DNA of 64,000 bases from Sanghuangporus weigelae. Its lineage: Eukaryota > Basidiomycota > Agaricomycetes > Hymenochaetales > Hymenochaetaceae. The position numbers and the translations under genes are program-made. The notes beneath the pieces were generated by a model. The model searched no databases and was not told the DNA's origin. It saw only the letters and a program-made list of their open reading frames with translations. Location of the stretch: contig CP137320.1 in NCBI GenBank assembly GCA_033182465.1, positions 186,001-250,000 on the forward strand. The letters are read 5' to 3'. Below, in pieces: positions 50,696 through 62,804 of this stretch; the first letter of the stretch is position 1; the number at the start of each line of letters is the position of its first letter.

Positions 50696-53107
50696 TGGCG
50701 ACTTCACACTCGCAGGATGAATCCGACTCAGTCGGACCCATCTCAAGTCCTGGCTTGCAGCCTTCTCTGACAAATGTCGTTTCGCGTTCTTCCCGTGTCC
50801 AAGACATTTCTGTTTCTGGAGAGCCGGATGATTCGACGGCAGCTGCTAGTGGCGATCATGGATACATGAATACAGACAGAGATCACCAATCCGAGGAGGA
50901 CAAGCGACCGTGGTACAGGAAGCCTTCACCTTGGTGGTGCGTCGTCTCTCAGACCGTTTGTTCATACTTCAGAACTCTCAGGCTTTGCTTAGGATGCTCA
51001 CTATGATGCCAATATCCGCTATGACTCTTGCGGGTGTATCTCCGTCTCTGCTACAAATATATACAGAGCTGGTTTGCAAGGATATTCGAAAACCAGCGCC
51101 GTCCTTGGAGGAGCCATATAGTTCACAGACTCGAAGCCTGATCGACCTGCCGGAATATTATTCTGTCACTCCAGGAGGTGGCCAAGATGGTCCTATTCAG
51201 TTCGGACCACGTTCGGATGGTTATTTATGGCTAGCTAGCACTGAGCACGAAAGCGAGGAACCAAGTTGTGCATCTGACCCTGTCGTCCAGGCTACGGTGT
51301 CAAAGTTGCTGGCGGGTAAGCCAATGCATTTAGACCTGCCTCCTATGTTACCTGAAGTATTCGTACTTTCAAGCACTTTTGAGTACTCAAGGAGCCCTAA
51401 GTTGCATTACAGCCGCCTCGTGGGCCTCTGTGAGTCAAATTGGAAATTTGGAATCGCCTAGGCTTGACGATTCCTGTAGCTATCCGATCGACTCGGTCGA
51501 CGACCAATCCTTACACTTACATCTTCCGCGGTGATTATTTGGTGATCTTTCAATTCTCACAACCCATATTACGCACAGCTGATTCATCCTACTTAGCTAT
51601 TCCATCTTTATCGCTGTGTATTATCTTTCGGACTTCCTTCCTGGACGGTATTGGGTTCTGCTTTTTGGGCCACTAATCTACGGTCTTCTTGGCGGTTCGT
51701 CTTAAAATTAATCTTTTTTTTTCTCATACCGCGACTCACGGTCAAACATTCAGGAAGCGCTGGAACAACCGCCGCAACGTACGCTTACATTGCAGATTGT
51801 ACGCCTATTGAGTCACGAGCTGGAGTCTTTTCCCTTACCTTAGGACTGCGCTTTATGGGAATGGCCATTGGGCCAACGTTGTGTGCGTTAATCGTACATT
51901 TCACAGGCACACCCATCGCGGCTCTCGTCTTGGTCATTGCGACGCACATCGTGTATGCACTTATGATGCTCTTCGTCGTTCCAGAGTCTCTGTCTTCTGA
52001 GAAACGTGCGGAAAATCGCCGAGTCTGGCGCGAAACGAGGAACGCTGGAGCGTCAGGAGATGAGCAAGGAAGCGAGAACAGTATCTCCAACAGAATTGTC
52101 CAAAAGTCTCGGTCACTTGTGAGATCCGCCTTAGCATTCCTGCGCCCGCTATCGGTGGCGGGACCCATTACTGTCACTCAGCCTTCTGGGAAAATACACA
52201 AGGATTGGAGCTTAACGTTCATCGTTGTCAGTAACGGACTGGCATCCATGGTTCTTGCGTCCTATACGTCGATGTTCCAGTTCGCAGCTGGTGAATTTGG
52301 GTGGTCACCTGTCGAGGTAAGCACCTATCGTTTTATCATCCAATGGAGACAGAGTATTTATGATCGAATCTACAGCTTGGGTATTGGTACAGCGGGATTG
52401 TCGCGGCAAGAGCTTTGACTTTGACCCTTTTCCTCCCTGTCATCATTAAAATCTACCACTACTTTACGAGCCGGTCGCTCAACGGACGTCGCGCTGAGGC
52501 AGTATCAGAAGCAAACGATGCGACCACTCCTCTCCTCCATGAGGACCGTGATTCTCCTTCAACGTCTCAAGATCAGTCGAGGGCCACATCCAAGGCCCAA
52601 GTGCAAGCTCGGAAAACACCCGCATTCGACCTGGCGATTGCTCAGAGCTCGCTCGCCCTCGAGATTATCTGCTATGCTCTCGTTCCGATACTTTATTCCA
52701 GCGGTGCAGTCCTGTTTATTGTTCTTACTATCTTGGCATCATGCGGAGCTGGATTCGGGCCTGCGATCCAAGCTCTCGCGGTTGACATCTACAACGGGCG
52801 AGGCGGTACGGAGACAGGTCGGTTGTTTGGTGTGCTGAGTGTTATACAGACAATCAGGTACGTTTCAGACCATCTCGCAGAGGAATATATGGCATGACAT
52901 TTTCCGACCCGGAATTCACGTAGTTCTCAAATACTCGGCCCTGCGATCTACAGTCTGACCTACATGAAGATCGTCGCCTTTTTCCCACAAGGAATTTTCT
53001 TGGTATCTGTTGCTGCGGTTACATGTGCTCTCATTTCCCTCCTGTTTGTAGAACTACCTGCGAGGAAAGGCTCAGTTTCGTTACGAGATGAAGAGATCTC
53101 TGCTTGA
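50696..53107 (+). CDS. Major facilitator superfamily transporter
   Basis: Multi-pass membrane transporter with a long hydrophilic N-terminus (MATSHSQDESDSVGPISSPG) and the run RPWYRKPSPWWMLTMMPISA before the first helix. Splicing by hand restores the MFS motif A between helices 2 and 3 as SDRLGRRP, after LSCITAASWASL. The next stretch is YYLSDFLPGRYWVLLFGPLI, followed by GTTAATYAYIADCTPIESRA and GLRFMGMAIGPTLCALIVHF. A cytoplasmic loop of about 60 residues splits the halves. The second half includes GYWYSGIVAARALTLTLFLP, LTILASCGAGFGPAIQALAV and SLRDEEISA at the end. It belongs to a well-populated agaricomycete MFS group; substrate unknown. About nine exons. Confidence 0.87.
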
Positions 53108-53524
53108 TGTCACGGGATTATTTAAATCTAGAAGTTCTAGAGGATATCGCTGTAGACCAGACAAATATAGCCGTTATTACTGTGTCCATTTACCTCAGAT
53201 TATATGGATATTACAAAAGTGAGGTTTACTCCGTCTTTTGACTGATGACATGAGCATCTACTCACGTGCATACAAACCTGAGAAATATTTTCTAAATTCG
53301 CAATTTCAGCCCTCCTGATCCGCGTCCTTGGCACGCGTGGTGGCCAATTCCGCCTCGATGCTATTATCGTCCAGTGCGTCCTTGCTCAAGGACGCCTTCG
53401 GCTGCTACGCGTTTCGTTGGCGTCTACGCAGTATTTCTCGATTATACCACTTGATTTGATAAAGTGATCATTGGAAAACGCGTCCGTCGCGTGTATGAGA
53501 CAACAATCAGACAACAAAATAACC
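53108..53524. promoter_or_regulatory. Upstream region of the Crb2-like gene with three ACGCGT boxes
   Basis: The hexamer ACGCGT occurs at 53333-53338, 53407-53412 and 53478-53483, the last 42 bases before the start codon. The left part is the 3' flank of the MFS gene. The MCB-type role is inferred from ascomycete yeasts. Confidence 0.5.
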
Positions 53525-56500
53525 ATGAAGGAGCCAGAACACAATGGCCACGAGAGATCCTTGAGTATTGGGAATACTACGTGCGTTACTTGCTACCTGT
53601 CACCAAAGCAGAGTACGACTGATTCCGTCTTTGTACAGTGAGGCTATTGTCGAGTCACAATCGACACAGCTTCTTGACTTCGTCTTAGGTAGGACGGAGC
53701 CGTCGCATTTGAAAAATGGTAGCAATGCTCAGCGAAGCGATGTCACAAACTCTTCTGCTGATCATTCAAGCACAAAAGCTTCCGCGGATACCTCATCGCA
53801 GAACCACCCATCTGCTTCCGTCTCTCCGTATCACCTTCATGGACTGGCTTCCACACAAAGTCCTACGCAGACCGTAGAGAGTGAGGCTTCGCAAAAGGAG
53901 AACGAGCACGCGCGAGCACAGGTTCAGGCTCAGTTACCCTCGCGACGCGGCACGAGAGACACGCGGTCACGCACTTCCAATCGCGCACAGGCCGCGTCAA
54001 AAGCGCCTTTGACTCCTTCTCATGCTCTAAGCGCAGAGCCTTTATCCACTCACCCGCCTCCACCACCACAGCCTGCAAAGGCTGTTTCCGCCCTTTTATC
54101 TACGCGTCACGCCTCAGTACAAAAGGAAAAGGAGGTTACAAAAGAGAAAGCTCCAGCCATGCGATTTCGACGCCGTCCCTCTCCCCCTATACCTTCACAG
54201 GACTCGTTCGCTGGTCCTACCGCTTCTCAAGACCCAGACCTTTTCATCGCGACTTCACGGCAGTTTGACATCCCTGTGGATCAGCTCGGACGATCACTCT
54301 CGCAAGAACGGTCCCCAGTCGAGTCGAGAGTCGCGAAGACCTCTGTGACCAGCTCCGGTCCCACCGGGATCAATCCTGCGATGGATGAGTACTCTTTGTC
54401 GAGCGATTCCTCGGCAGGAAGGATTCTTGTCGCTGATTCTCAGTCCAGTAATCGATCCCGGGGCTCTCTTAAGGACGACTATTACTCGATCAGCCAGGAG
54501 CCTACCCAAGTCGTTGGTGGTACGAGTGATGCGGGAACGTCTGACCGAGTCGACATAGAGGACGCAGTTGTGGAGGAAACAGAAGTAGATCAAGTTCCCG
54601 ATGCTTCGACACGTGTCGAGCCATCGCAGGTCCGCTCACAGGAACCCACGCAGGTAGTGGAGGAAACTCATTCCGTCGAAGCCGACCGTTCTTCGGCGCC
54701 GGAGTCCTCAGCTGTGCCCGACAAGCTTACTGCACTCAGTCTTATTCCTCCAGAGAAATACGACAGGTCTATGCGTCACTTCACGTCCAAGAGTGACGCT
54801 CGCCCTGAACCGACTGCGGGACCGAGCACATTTGGCACCGCCTCTGCGGTATCTCCTGCTGCTTCGTCTTCCACGACAGGAAAACGCTCACTTCTTGATG
54901 GCCTTCCTCCAGAGAAACGTGCCAGGTATATGCATCATTTTCAACAGGATTTTGTTCCCGTCTCCGAAGCAAGTCATATGGCAACAGCGGGCACGTCTGC
55001 CGGCGTTGACCATCTAGAGCGGCCAAAGTCTCTGATTGCTCCGCCACTTTCGGAGGAAGTTGTGGATGACTCAGAGCAACAAATTGAAATGGGTATTTCA
55101 CCCGCGAAGGTGACAAAGAGTCGGTATCAGGAGGTCATCCCAGCTTCGGAGTCAGATGCCCCCGATGGCAGTAGAGAAGAACATGAGGTTGATTTGGAGT
55201 TGGGCGTAGTGGAAGAGTCGCCAACAAGTGTGCGTGTTAGTTATTTATCTTGTGCTGGCCCATTATTGATATCACACCAGTCTCCTTTGGCTGCATCTGC
55301 TAAAGGGAAGCAGAAGATAATACCCGTTGCAAGCGTCAAGTCACCACGTAAAAATTCGCCGACAAAGCCCTCGCTGGCTACATCGCCAATAAAGCCGCGT
55401 GTTCTAGGCTCTCCTGCTAAAATCGATTCGCATGCGGTACGAACGAAGGCCAAGTCTAGTAGAGCTGAAGTCACGGAGATGGGCCCTCCTCCGGTGCCTG
55501 AGCAGCGACTTCGCGAACCACCACGGGTAATAATCAGGGCTGGGGTAGGCAACAAGGTGGACAAACCAATATCGCCATTCGCATCGACTTCGGCGGCTGC
55601 CTTGCATCGAGATCATCGTCCTGAAACGCCTACAATCCTTCCTCCGGATTCTGAGCAAGATTCACCTGAGGTTCCTTTGTCACGATTGGTCAACCGTCGT
55701 AGGGAAGAAGAAGAAAGCGAATCAGGAGACGCCGAGGATGACGAGATAACACTTCCTGAAGAAGATGAGAAGCCACGGTCTCGCGGTAAGGCTGGCCTAC
55801 GCAAGCGAAAGCGACGCAACCCTGCTTTGACGACCAAGAAAGGTGGTAAGGGAAAGGCAGCAGCGTCGCGGAAGGCGACTACTCGCGCGACATCTGTAGC
55901 TCCTCCACCTTCGAAGAAAGCTCGGACCGCCGTAGCAAAGAGATTCGGTGCTGGTATAGGGACTCAAGTTTTCGCACTCTTCAAGCAAGATTCCTGTTTC
56001 TATGGTGCTGAGGTACATTCTCTGAGCGGTAACCGCGCTCACGTCAAATTCTTTGACGGTCTAGAGGATCCAAGTCTTGGAATTGCTCAGATGCGGAGGT
56101 TCGAGCTTAGGCAGGGCGATATTGTCATTCCGGGAAGTAGTAGAGCGCACAAAGCAAGAGTTACGGATGATAGTCACTGGGCCTCTGAAAATGAGGTGAA
56201 TGCTGAGTACACCGAGGGACCCGAGGAAGGCCTTGAGTTCCCTCTGGCCGCAGATGCAGTACGCATACCATCGCGGGCCATCCAATCGCATTGGAAGGAC
56301 CGGGTGCTTGAGGTTTCCGACATCAGTCCAGCCGTTGCTCGCAAAACTTTGAAGGACACGCCTTCTCCGTCGAAAAATTCCGTGGTAGCCTCTGGATCTG
56401 CTCGAGCTGGGAGAAACAGGCTGCTTTCCAAGTATGGATTTATCATTACTCAAGGTCCTGGAAACCAGAATTGGTCGCGAGAGAAGGAGAAGTACATCAG

Positions 56501-57289
56501 CATTATCCGAGATAATGGCGGTGCTGCATTGTCTGACTGGCTCGATATCTTTTCATTACACGGGAAGCATACGAACGGGAACAAACGATGGACAATTCAG
56601 CGAAGCGACGTGAAGTACACACCGAAAGATAAGCACTCATTCGATCGGGTGTTCCTCGTATCGGATGTGCACAACCAGAAGCCGAAATACTTGCTTGCGC
56701 TTGCACTGGGTATTCCATGCGTGTCAGTTGAGTGGCTTGATCATCTCGCTTGTGGGGAGGAAGTCTCCTGGTCTCGGTTCTTACTCGCTGCTGGTCACTC
56801 TGAGCCTTTGGGTGCACCTGTCTCTCAGATGGTTGATCTGGATTGGGGATCAAGCGCTGAACATATGACAGAGATCATGGAGAATCCCGTTCCTTTGAAA
56901 GTCCTAAATGGGACGTCGGTTCTGTGCGTCGGTCCAGAGTTGTTTCCGCAACCTCCCAAAAAGGTACTCAGCACTTCGTCTCTACATCCTTCATGCTCTT
57001 ACAACAGCTTCTACCTACTTCTATTCTCCAGCTCATGACCGATGCAGACCGAGCACTCGAAGCAAGCCGCACAGTCCCACGCATCATCCTTGCGATGGGC
57101 ACTGATCGCGTCGAAGCTGTCGCAGACGCCAAACATGCTTCCCAAGCTCTGAATCAATACGACTACGTTGTAGTGAAGGAGAGTATACCTCATCCGTGCG
57201 TGCGCAGTGCAACGTACGTCGACGTCACATGGATCAAAGAATGCTTGATCGCGGGCCGACTTTTCCCTCCTACTGAATGGGAAATTTAA
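53525..57289 (+). CDS. DNA damage checkpoint mediator, Crb2/Rad9/53BP1-like (Tudor plus BRCT)
   Basis: Large scaffold of about 1,200 residues. The first short exon gives MKEPEHNGHERSLSIGNTT. A long exon encodes a disordered Ser/Pro-rich N-terminal two thirds with many SQ and TQ sites, targets of ATM/ATR-type kinases. It contains two copies of SQEPTQVV and two of a P-P-E-K...M-x-H-F motif. A Tudor-like domain follows (TQVFALFKQDSCFYGAEVHS, VKFFDGLEDP), which in 53BP1/Crb2 reads methylated histone H4. Two BRCT repeats end the protein: one with RVFLVSDVHNQKPKYLLALA and VSVEWLDHL, and a second with YDYVVVKESIPHPCV and VDVTWIKECLIAGRLFPPTE. An intron splits the BRCT region at PPKK-LMTDADR. Confidence 0.9.
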
Positions 57290-57698
57290 TTTAAATGACG
57301 CTTACTAGTATAGTGGATTTAATAGGATCTATGGTTGGATGGACCGTAGTGCTTTTGGTTCTGATGTTTTCTTGTTAGTTGGGTTTCTTGTCCATTTTTC
57401 ATGCGCGTTTACAATCATTTCTGGTCCATCTCGCACATACCTTTCTTGCTACCTGTGCAATTTGCTTTACATGTATTACATCCTTGCATACGCTTTCATT
57501 TCCGCATTACTTCCGCCCATACTCACATGATCCATCCCGTTGTATTTTACTCTTACCCAGCATCTCAGCCAAGCTGTTTGCATGTAACATTGTCACATAT
57601 TTCGCAATCATAAGATGAACCTTGTTGTAAATATAATAATCGGCCTTGGTACGCCTACAGAAAAAGGTGATCAAGAACAATGCTAGGATACATTAGCA
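57290..57698. other. Intergenic between convergent Crb2-like and LUC7 genes
   Basis: 3' flanks of both genes. Pyrimidine-rich plus-strand ORFs here have no domain and are not called. Confidence 0.45.
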
Positions 57699-59011
57699 CT
57701 AGTAACGCCGTCTCGGCGAACGAGAACGTTCGCGTCGTCGTTCGCGGTCCCTGCAAAGACCGGTTAAATTTGAGGACAAAAGGTAAAGTATTGAAAAGGA
57801 ACGTACTCGTATCTCGAGGAATGCCTTTCTCTGTCCCTGTCGTAACCACGGTCACGGTCTCTGTCGCGATAATCGTCCCTTGATGAACGATAGTCACGTT
57901 CGCCAGGACGTGGCCCACCGGGTGGTGGCATGCCAGGACCAGCAGAGGCAGATAGTGGAGCCCCCTTACGAGCTTCGCGCTCTTCTTTGAATTTAGCTAG
58001 CATATTGCGCAGCTCGTGGTATCCAAGGTGCATCTAAAGTAGGGGCTTTCGTCAAATGTGATACTTACAAAGGTCAATGCTAGGACTTACTTTTCCACCG
58101 AAGTGATCTGCCAAGCGTCTGTCCGAATCAAGCACGGAAAGATACGCGCCGCAAACATCGCAAACGCGTAGTTTTTGGTGACCAGAAGCACCTGACGTGT
58201 CTGTCAATTGTTGAAGTTCTCTCTGAAAGGAGACGGATAAGCAAAGGAGACCATTTATCTGCTCGCCAACGCACTTCTTTATCAGCCTTTTCACTCTTCA
58301 GGGCTTCGATGGCTGCCATTTCTCGCATGGACTCTTCGACCTTGCCTTGTTCGCCTGAGGAATATGGTGTTAGTCCGCACCATCCAGAGTCTATGACGAT
58401 TTATTCACCAAGTTGCTCGATCTTCTCCGTACCACCCTGGATAGCCAGCTCGATTTCAGCGATTTCCCTCATCTAAGTAATACATCATTCAGTCAGACAT
58501 TTTGGTCAATCGGTTATACTACGACATCAGACGTACCAAGTTTGTCGTCTTCGCGTTTTCCTCAGGTGTCTTCTCCAACCGTCTATGAGCCGAACGTATG
58601 CGTCGGTCACATTCATCCACGAAAGCGAAGATATTTGCCTCATATTCCTTCTGGACCTGAGCAAAAACAGGGTCCGATGGGTTTGCTTCTCGCGCTTGTT
58701 GGAATTCCGTTTTAAGGCGTTCTAAGTGAGACTTCGGACACGATCCTAGGTCCATTTTCTGCAGAACATCAGAGGAAGTCTCACTAAATAAAACGAATTC
58801 TATCCCACCGTATTCGTGAAGAGAATATGAGGGCATGTCCCACACAAGAAGTTACGACAGACTTTCTCGTCTGACCAATGCAGGTTTGCGTTGGCAACAC
58901 CCATAGCTTCTGGCCCCATCATTTGCTAACGGAGACTGTCAGACTCATCCATCGGACAAGTATCATGCTCACCTCAAGCACCTTGCGCTGCATTTCTGCG
59001 AGACGACCCAT
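57699..59011 (-). CDS. LUC7: U1 snRNP-associated splicing factor Luc7
   Basis: Luc7 family component of the U1 snRNP that helps 5' splice site choice. The start at 59011 gives MGRLAEMQRKVLE, spliced to QMMGPEAMGVANANLHWSDE. The first CCCH finger is KVCRNFLCGTCPH with LGPCPKSHLERLKTEF. A coiled-coil helix follows (FVDECDRRIRSAHRRLEKTP). The second finger is LRVCDVCGAYLSVLDSDRRL with ADHFGGKMHLGYHELR. The C-terminus is rich in Arg/Asp dipeptides and ends RSRSPRRRY, an RS-like tail. About seven exons. Head to head with the J-domain gene over 184 bases. Confidence 0.95.
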
Positions 59012-59195
59012 AGTAGCAAGCTCAACGGAGAACCGAGTGATGATGGAAGTATCGGGACAAGCGTAAGTTGCAAGCGAAGCGAATACAAAAAAGGTACCGT
59101 CGATCTTTATGCTTATGTCATTTCATCACGAGCGCGTTCAGCCACGACGCGTCTCGCGTCTTGCCTTGCCTTAAACTTCCGCTGGATCAAACACC

Positions 59196-61017
59196 ATGGG
59201 TGTTGCCATTGAAGAAGCCTACGCAGTCCTCGGACTCGAAAATGTAAGAACAGACAGTCCTTCTTTCCTTCTTCCGTTTCTGACAGTAAAAACAGGGTGC
59301 CTCGCCTGAAGAGGTCAAGTCTGCGTACAAAAAGGTGTGTTACTAGTACAAGCCACAGTTCACCATCTCGAACTATCTAATTAAATCATACTACAGATTG
59401 CAATGAAAACACACCCGGACAAGAATCCTGATGTTGATGCAACACAGAAGTTTCAAGAAGTCGGCGCGGCCTACAATACCCTCATCCGACACTTTGACAA
59501 ATTAGAAACCACATCCGCGTACCAGTCCGACTTCTGGCAGTCGGATTATTCGGATACCGACAGTGACTCTTTTGAAGATGAATACGTTAGTGATGACGAT
59601 GAACCTGATCTCGACTTCTATATGTATGCTGCGGATGATCTGAAATATCAAGTGAAAGTATTTATGTTCTGCCGCAGGTTCGTATTTGACGACTTCCTAC
59701 GAGGAAATTTCCATGGAGTTCCGCGATTTAGTACGTGAAATTCTTCGCCTACGATGTCTAAACCTAGGTCCTTATCTGCAACAGCTTTCTATCCTAATGG
59801 TGCCCGTCAAACTTGGCGAGAGACAAATGAACGAAGTGGTGATCAACTTCGGAATAAACGCGAAGAACGCGAAGCTGCCCGGATGCGCTGCGCCATGGAG
59901 GATCAACGTCGTAAGGAACGCATCAGAGAGCAGAAAGAACGAAGTAGGTCGCTCAAATGAATTTGCGCATGACAGATCTCATTGGGACATGCGTAGATCG
60001 TGCTGAGGCAGAGGAGCGCCAAAAGCAGCGTAACTTAAATAAGAGAGCTCGAGCCGAGGCTGCCAAGCAGGAAGCTGCCCGGAAAGCTCTACTCCAACAA
60101 CAGCAGATGCAACAAAACCGATCTGCTGTATTTGCAGCTGTGCGATGTGGTGATACTGAAGCCGTAAAGAAAGGTATCTGGGAAGATTCGGTCGATGCTG
60201 CTGGTGGCGAGATCAGATCTGGATGTGAAGATTTTGTTCCTCGCCCTCCTCAGGATACAAGTGAAACCCTCCTGCACATTGCAGTTGCCAACATAAATGT
60301 CGAGCTCGTCGAGTGGCTTGTCAACCACAGTAAAGAGATTCCGTTCTTCGTATTGCGCTTACTAACCGATTATCTCCTTCAGATGCTGAACCTGACGAGC
60401 GCAATTCCAACGGATTTACGGCATTTCACCTCGCGTTGCAGAAGGGATATATCCCTATCGTTCAATACTTCTTCAGAAGCCTGTCTCCAACGGATGCGGA
60501 CCATCAGGCCATCTATACTGCTCCACCGTCGACGGATCTACTGCAACTTGCAATGGAATCCTTTGAGCCTGAACTAGTCTGGATGGTGCTTGAAAATAAG
60601 CTTGCGAGCAAGCAGCAGATCAGCGAGGCATGGACATCTCTCTGTTCCAAAAACGCGCAATCTACTTCAGGTCGTTCCGAAATGAAAGATTGTTTGCTGC
60701 GTGAGGAAGAAATCGGGAATCTTCTCATGTCGTATGGTGGACTTACTCCACCGTCCACATCGAAGAAAAATCCTTCAGAAGTTCCGAAGGATGTAAAGAA
60801 GACCGCCAATCCTCATCCGAAGAAACCTGTGATCAACTCTAAAGTGCCTACTGCAATCCAGCAGACTCCAACGCCGATCTCGTCTCCTGTCCCATCCATT
60901 CACTCTCAAAGTTCTCCCACTTCGCGGAATGGAACAGCAGGAAACTTCAATGGTCGTGGCCAAGGTCAACCGCGAGGTCGCGGGCGTGATGGCGGCCGTG
61001 GTCGGGGTCATCTGTAA
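59196..61017 (+). CDS. J-domain protein with ankyrin repeats and RGG tail
   Basis: Nine or so exons join in frame. The N-terminal J domain (MGVAIEEAYAVLGLENGASP, KSAYKKIAMKTHPDKNPDVD) has the HPD motif that stimulates Hsp70 ATPase. An acidic segment (SDTDSDSFEDEYVSDDDEPD) is followed by a charged coiled coil (LRNKREEREAARMRCAMEDQ and AEAEERQKQRNLNKRARAEA). Ankyrin-like repeats come next (SETLLHIAVANINVELVEWL, GFTAFHLALQKGYIPIVQYF). The C-terminus is Ser/Pro-rich and ends in a Gly-Arg block (GRGQGQPRGRGRDGGRGRGH), an RNA-binding-type tail. The combination suggests a co-chaperone with protein- and RNA-binding arms; the pathway is unknown. One ACGCGT lies upstream at 59147-59152. Confidence 0.85.
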
Positions 61018-61356
61018 CGTCAAGCCAGACGTTGCTAAGTCTGATTGTGAATCTCGTATTCATGAATCCATCTTCCTTCAACCGTCTTGATACGTCCTGC
61101 AGGTCCCATTTGACTATACCCTTCTAACCATTGTGTACCCAGCCTATGCAAACACTGCCTTGTCCGTATGCATTTTATCCAATGATATTTCCCCCAGTTG
61201 ACGCATTGAACTCTAACCATTCTCATGAATCATGATTGTAACACCAAGTAGTCACAGTTCTAAATACACACATCTGCAAAATATGAATTCAACACTTTAC
61301 ATATACAAATTCGTTGAGCACTACTGTAGATCTCTATAGTCGTAATCGCTCTTCGA
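61018..61356. other. Intergenic between convergent genes
   Basis: 3' flanks of the J-domain gene and the SGNH esterase. Nothing else is seen. Confidence 0.45.
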
Positions 61357-62389
61357 TCACTCCTGCTGTGGATTTGTTTGGAACTTCTTCAGGAACTCGT
61401 CTAAGTCATCCGCAATAATAGCATGCATACGACTTGTCGGGTGGAGGTGATCCATCCATATACTCCCGCCCGGCTTCTTGACGTCGCTTTTGGTGAACCC
61501 GAAAGCTCCCAGATTCTCGTGCACCTTGTTGAAGATGTCCCAGGATGAGTACATAAGGAACGAGATATCAGGATGTTTCTCATAGAATGCTTTTGCGCCT
61601 TTGTGAAGCTCTTCATTCCAGACGAAGGGCGAAGAATTTTCGGCGTTAGGTAGTCCGTCTAATTTCCGGTCTTCTTGCGTAAATCAGCGTATGACTACGT
61701 GTAGAGTATCATATGAAAAGTACATACATGCTGGAGAGAGGTGCATTGGAGGAACATCTATCAAGAGGAAATTCCGTGCCCCAATTTCGTACAGCTCGTC
61801 TTCAAGAGCGAACAAGTTTTTGATGTTCTCTTCATGTCTACGGGAGTACGCACAATCATTGATACCGACCCAGGTGACTTGCAAAGCATAGCAAAGTCAA
61901 GATTAAGTTTCAAAATACCAGACAGATATGCTTACTGAACAATGAGTCCTTGGAATCCCAAGGTGCCCAACTCGGCCTCTTGCCAGCGTGTGGGAGAAAC
62001 CATTTCTGAACTTGTGACTTCATGCCAATTATCGTGTGGCCCCCAACAGCATAGTCATACACGAGCAGCGACTTCCCGTCTTTTCGTCGAAATGAAACAA
62101 GATGTCCAACCCAATTCGCGTTTGTCGAGTCACCCATACTGTTGATATCACCCTCAGTCCATGTTTGTCCAGGGAAGGGTATACCAAGAGGTTCCGACTC
62201 AGAAGGGGCTGGCCATCCTGGATCGTATCCAACTGCGCTGTAAGAATCACCGCTGTGAAGCATGAAGGGAGGTGATTAGGGACACATCAAGTTAGGATAT
62301 TAGGGTTCCAACGCTGACAAGATAAACAATCTTTTCAGGCCATCGTATCCTGGCCAATGTTCACCAACCACCGAGGCAAAGCGGGACAT
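61357..62389 (-). CDS. SGNH/GDSL esterase (CE16-like), dispersed copy C
   Basis: Third member of the family seen at 13814-16127, on the same strand but 45 kb away. The start at 62389 gives MSRFASVVGEHWPGYDGLKR. The intron inside the GDSL block is at the same place as in copies A and B, restoring LFIFGDSYSAVGYDPGWP with the canonical GDS. Block III is intact (TWVGINDCAYSRR), and block V is GGSIWMDHLHPTSRMH. NFLLIDVPPMHLSP matches the NAPPILRAP segment of copy A. The protein ends FLKKFQTNPQQE at 61357. All catalytic residues are present. Confidence 0.86.
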
Positions 62390-62804
62390 AGAGGTATTAA
62401 ATCTGAAGGTTGAGAAAGCCACAGTGCCGGATAGGAAGCTAGAATAAGAGGAAAGATCTAGAGTAGAGATGCAGAATCAAGGACTGATCACTGATCAAAG
62501 AGTCAATAGCAGATACGGCATCAGTGCGAGTATGGTCACTGGCCTCGATGTCCGCGACGATGCGTTAAGTTGATAATATTGAGTAGAGAGCAGATGATAA
62601 TATAAGAACTAGGATTTGTGTTTACAGAGTACACACTGATATATTGAGATCTGTACTCGAGGTAACCGATTGACAAGATGCACTGCAATGATGTGAGAAA
62701 CGCGAATCAACCGACCCTAAACACCCTGAGGACATACACGTGCTGGGCGTTTCAGCATTTGTTCTCTCCCTCACCTTACGACGGACTCCTCAAATGTCTT
62801 CAGA
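62390..62804. other. Intergenic between divergent SGNH esterase and PHD-finger genes
   Basis: Promoters of both neighbours should lie here. An ORF from 62678 is out of frame with the PHD gene and unsupported. Confidence 0.4.

Noticed and set aside
51440-51676. Open frame through the MFS gene without introns
   Set aside because: That frame destroys the MFS motif A. Splicing out two short introns restores SDRLGRRP and the following helix in frame.
57339-57618. Overlapping plus-strand ORFs after the Crb2-like gene
   Set aside because: Pyrimidine-rich 3' flank with Phe/Leu/Ser-biased translation in all three frames; no domain.
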